The notes under the pieces are model-generated. The model was given only the letters and a program-made list of their open reading frames with translations, was not told the DNA's origin and ran no database searches. A DNA stretch of 64,000 bases from Lysobacter_L cavernae (GTDB taxonomy: Bacteria > Pseudomonadota > Gammaproteobacteria > Xanthomonadales > Xanthomonadaceae), in contig NZ_JBHRXK010000008.1 in NCBI RefSeq assembly GCF_042648505.1, positions 62,001 through 126,000 of the forward strand. Reading direction: 5' to 3'. Every line of letters starts with the position of its first letter. Position 1 is the stretch's first letter. A program made the position numbers and the translations under genes. Positions 63,291 to 64,000 of the stretch are shown one piece after another.

Positions 63291-64000
63291 ATGCATTACC
63301 GCGAAAAAGGACTTGTGATTGCGATGCGCAGCGTGTTGCTGTGCACGGTGGTGCTCGGCTTGGGGGCCTGCGGCGGCGGAGGGGGCGGTAACGTGCGCTC
63401 CGATCCACCGCCGGCGGTGGTTCCGCCACCGCAGCCGTCAGCCCCGGTGGTGCTCGCCCCGAATCCCGGGTACGGCAAGCACCTGGCCGTCACCAATGCC
63501 TCCGCGGCACATCAGGCCGGCATCACCGGCAAGGGCGTGCGCATCGGCGTGCTCGACAGCGGCGTGATGCGCACGCACCCGGCGCTGTCGCCACGTGTCG
63601 TTGCCAATCTGAACTATGTCACCTCGCCGCCGAACAACCTGCAGATCGATGACGTTGCGCAGCACGGCACCGCGGTGTCGCAGATCATGGCCGGCAGTGC
63701 GTTCGGCGCGTGGCCGGGCGGTATCGCCCCGGGCGCGGAAATCGTGTCGGCGCGCATCCTCGACGACAAGGACCCGCCGGATGACGGCACGGGCCAGGGC
63801 AACGAGGTCAGTGGCGCGCTGGGTCTGAAACCGATCCACCAGGCACTGATCAATAACGGCGTGCGGGTCATGAACAATTCCTGGGGTGGCCTGTACTGGA
63901 CCAACCCCGCGGCGACCGCGCCGATCGCCGATGAGTACCGGCCTTTCATCCAGAGCAACGGCGGCCTGGTGGTGTTCGCGACCGGTAACGAGTCGATGCC
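63291..64000 (+). CDS. Subtilisin-like (S8) serine protease lipoprotein, N-terminal part (cut by window edge)
   Basis: The first 236 residues of an exported protease; it continues past base 64000. A lipoprotein-type signal ends LGLGAC, followed by a glycine run and a proline-rich linker. The S8 domain has the catalytic Asp in VRIGVLDSGVMRTHPAL and the catalytic His in AQHGTAVSQIMAG; VMNNSWGG and VVFATGNES (oxyanion Asn region) follow, and the Ser lies beyond the edge. Such genes in this family often end in an autotransporter barrel, which cannot be checked here. The ATG at 63291 has GAGGA just upstream; 63324 is an alternative. Confidence 0.88.
   Translation, partial: MHYREKGLVIAMRSVLLCTVVLGLGACGGGGGGNVRSDPPPAVVPPPQPSAPVVLAPNPGYGKHLAVTNASAAHQAGITGKGVRIGVLDSGVMRTHPALSPRVVANLNYVTSPPNNLQIDDVAQHGTAVSQIMAGSAFGAWPGGIAPGAEIVSARILDDKDPPDDGTGQGNEVSGALGLKPIHQALINNGVRVMNNSWGGLYWTNPAATAPIADEYRPFIQSNGGLVVFATGNESM

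Overview
The window is about 64 kb of GC-rich chromosome with dense, mostly overlapping gene packing. It looks like a member of the Xanthomonadaceae (Lysobacter/Luteimonas/Xanthomonas group). The clearest reason is the arginine locus, which encodes the acetylated pathway of that family: an N-acetylornithine (not ornithine) carbamoyltransferase, a fused N-acetylglutamate synthase-kinase and the acetylcitrulline-type ArgE. Other support comes from the TrpR-like gene heading the his operon, the mtnB-mtnD-mtnC set, and interspersed repeats typical of the family. The genus is an inference. No transposase, integrase, phage gene, rRNA or CRISPR array was seen.

Region 1 (1-6543): 5' part of a dihydroorotase gene running off the left edge and overlapping yidD; an unusual DksA with a long histone-H1-like N-terminus; a guanine-deaminase-like enzyme; an MFS exporter; sufE; cysS; and a small secreted protein.

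Region 2 (6741-17260): arginine and proline biosynthesis on one strand (argF', argG, argE', argAB, a GNAT gene, argC, argH, proB, proA). A 7-bp repeat invades the argF'/argG junction and encodes the ends of both proteins. A mutarotase gene, tRNA-Pro(CGG), hisS, an enlarged HutH-like ammonia-lyase and a membrane diguanylate cyclase follow (17270-23838).

Region 3 (24021-31730): a complete histidine operon (TrpR-like regulator, hisG, D, C, B, H, A, F, IE) with almost every junction overlapping. It starts at a promoter covered by a 24-bp AT-rich palindrome and ends at a terminator.

Region 4 (31787-46851): a secreted metallophosphoesterase, a YdeI/OmdA-family protein, an AroQ-like protein lacking most catalytic residues, the methionine-salvage genes, two paralogous APC permeases, a Nudix hydrolase, a periplasmic OB-fold protein, serA divergent from a D-2-hydroxyglutarate dehydrogenase, a DUF2388-DUF4105 pair, and the EF-P paralogue EfpL.

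Region 5 (46958-64000): branched-chain acyl-CoA catabolism on the minus strand (an SDR dehydrogenase, HMG-CoA lyase, both 3-methylcrotonyl-CoA carboxylase subunits, methylglutaconyl-CoA hydratase, a thiolase). It is interrupted by feoA-feoB plus a small FeoC-position protein on the plus strand, and by a bactofilin/zinc-ribbon pair. A PAS-GGDEF-EAL protein sits at the end of the leucine unit, and a DUF559 endonuclease-like gene bracketed by inverted repeats sits inside it. Two tandem alanine-rich lipoproteins and the start of a subtilisin-like lipoprotein close the window.
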